NCBI RefSeq assembly: GCF_022458985.1
Contig: NC_061777.1
Location: forward strand, 11,931,668 to 11,995,667
Source of the DNA: Mugil cephalus
Taxonomy: Eukaryota; Chordata; Actinopteri; Mugiliformes; Mugilidae
Reading direction: 5' to 3'
Length of the DNA: 64,000 nt
Shown: piece by piece, positions 63,666 to 64,000 of the stretch
How positions within the stretch are numbered: the first letter of the stretch is position 1
Layout: each line of letters opens with the position of its first letter
Program-made: the position numbers and the translations under genes
Notes under the pieces: generated by a model
Told to the model about the DNA's origin: nothing
The model's database searches: none
Seen by the model: the letters and a program-made list of their open reading frames with translations, nothing else

Positions 63666-64000
63666 CTAAGAAAGGACACACAGAAACATCAGCAAAGCTT
63701 TTCTGACTTCTCCGTGCACACATCGAACAAGTGAACCTTATCCACCTTTGAACTGAAACAAAGTGAGGAATGTGCTGACACGACCACTTATTATTGGTGT
63801 GTAGATTCTGCAACAAAAACTCACAATTATAACAAAATACTGTTTTTCTGATAAGTTATTGTTTGTTAAAGTATGTAGGAGAAGTTCTTTTAAAGTCAGT
63901 CCCTTACACCGGACTAAGTATAAGTTCCTGAGGGAGCAAAGTCCAAAGATTCAGTGGGTGGTGTGTGATTCAAAGTAACCCAACCCAACACACCGCAAAA
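63666..64000. other. No feature seen at the window edge
   Basis: Probably intron of the gene ending at 63413. No exon with convincing splice sites on either strand. Confidence 0.4.

Noticed and set aside
1-64000. CRISPR arrays, operons, bacterial-type elements, tRNA or rRNA genes
   Set aside because: The sequence is plainly intron-bearing vertebrate DNA; no cloverleaf, rRNA core or regular spacer array was seen.

Overview
The window looks like nuclear DNA of a bony fish. Genes are split into short exons with GT..AG introns, introns are compact, CA/TA microsatellites are frequent, and teleost-type MITEs and LINE tails are present. The gene order agtpbp1 - naa35 - golm1 is also that of human 9q21. 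All identifications come from reading the translated exons against remembered protein families; no search was run.

Layout. 1-3.4 kb: no gene seen. 3.4-28.6 kb, minus strand: agtpbp1 (cytosolic carboxypeptidase 1, CCP1/Nna1). All 25 core coding exons are readable and join in frame to about 1256 codons; there is also a possible alternative first coding exon at 23.1 kb and a possible 42-bp cassette exon at 18.7 kb. 28.3-29.04 kb: head-to-head promoter region shared with naa35. 29.0-39.4 kb, plus strand: naa35 (auxiliary subunit of the NatC N-terminal acetyltransferase), complete, 22 coding exons, 724 codons. 40.7-42.0 and 50.4-51.7 kb, minus strand: two intact five-exon trypsin-fold (S1) protease genes. 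45.7-49.3 kb: a decayed copy of the 3' half of naa35. 56.8-62.3 kb, minus strand: golm1 (Golgi membrane protein 1/GP73), nine coding exons, 408 codons. 63.4-63.7 kb, minus strand: the last two coding exons of a gene I could not identify.

The most striking structure is a direct tandem duplication. About 10.1 kb (35477-45574: naa35 3' exons, protease A and downstream repeats) was copied to 45686-54830. In the second copy the naa35 exons have decayed, as expected for a headless fragment, but the protease has stayed fully open. The two proteases differ at 21 amino-acid codons and only two purely synonymous ones, while their introns remain very similar. Both have an unusual active-site frame: Glu where trypsin has Asp189, and Thr-Ala after GDSG where most relatives have Gly-Pro. 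This pair is the best candidate here for recently evolved biology.

The three conserved genes are housekeeping or neuronal genes with no evident joint pathway: tubulin deglutamylation, N-terminal acetylation and Golgi membrane function.
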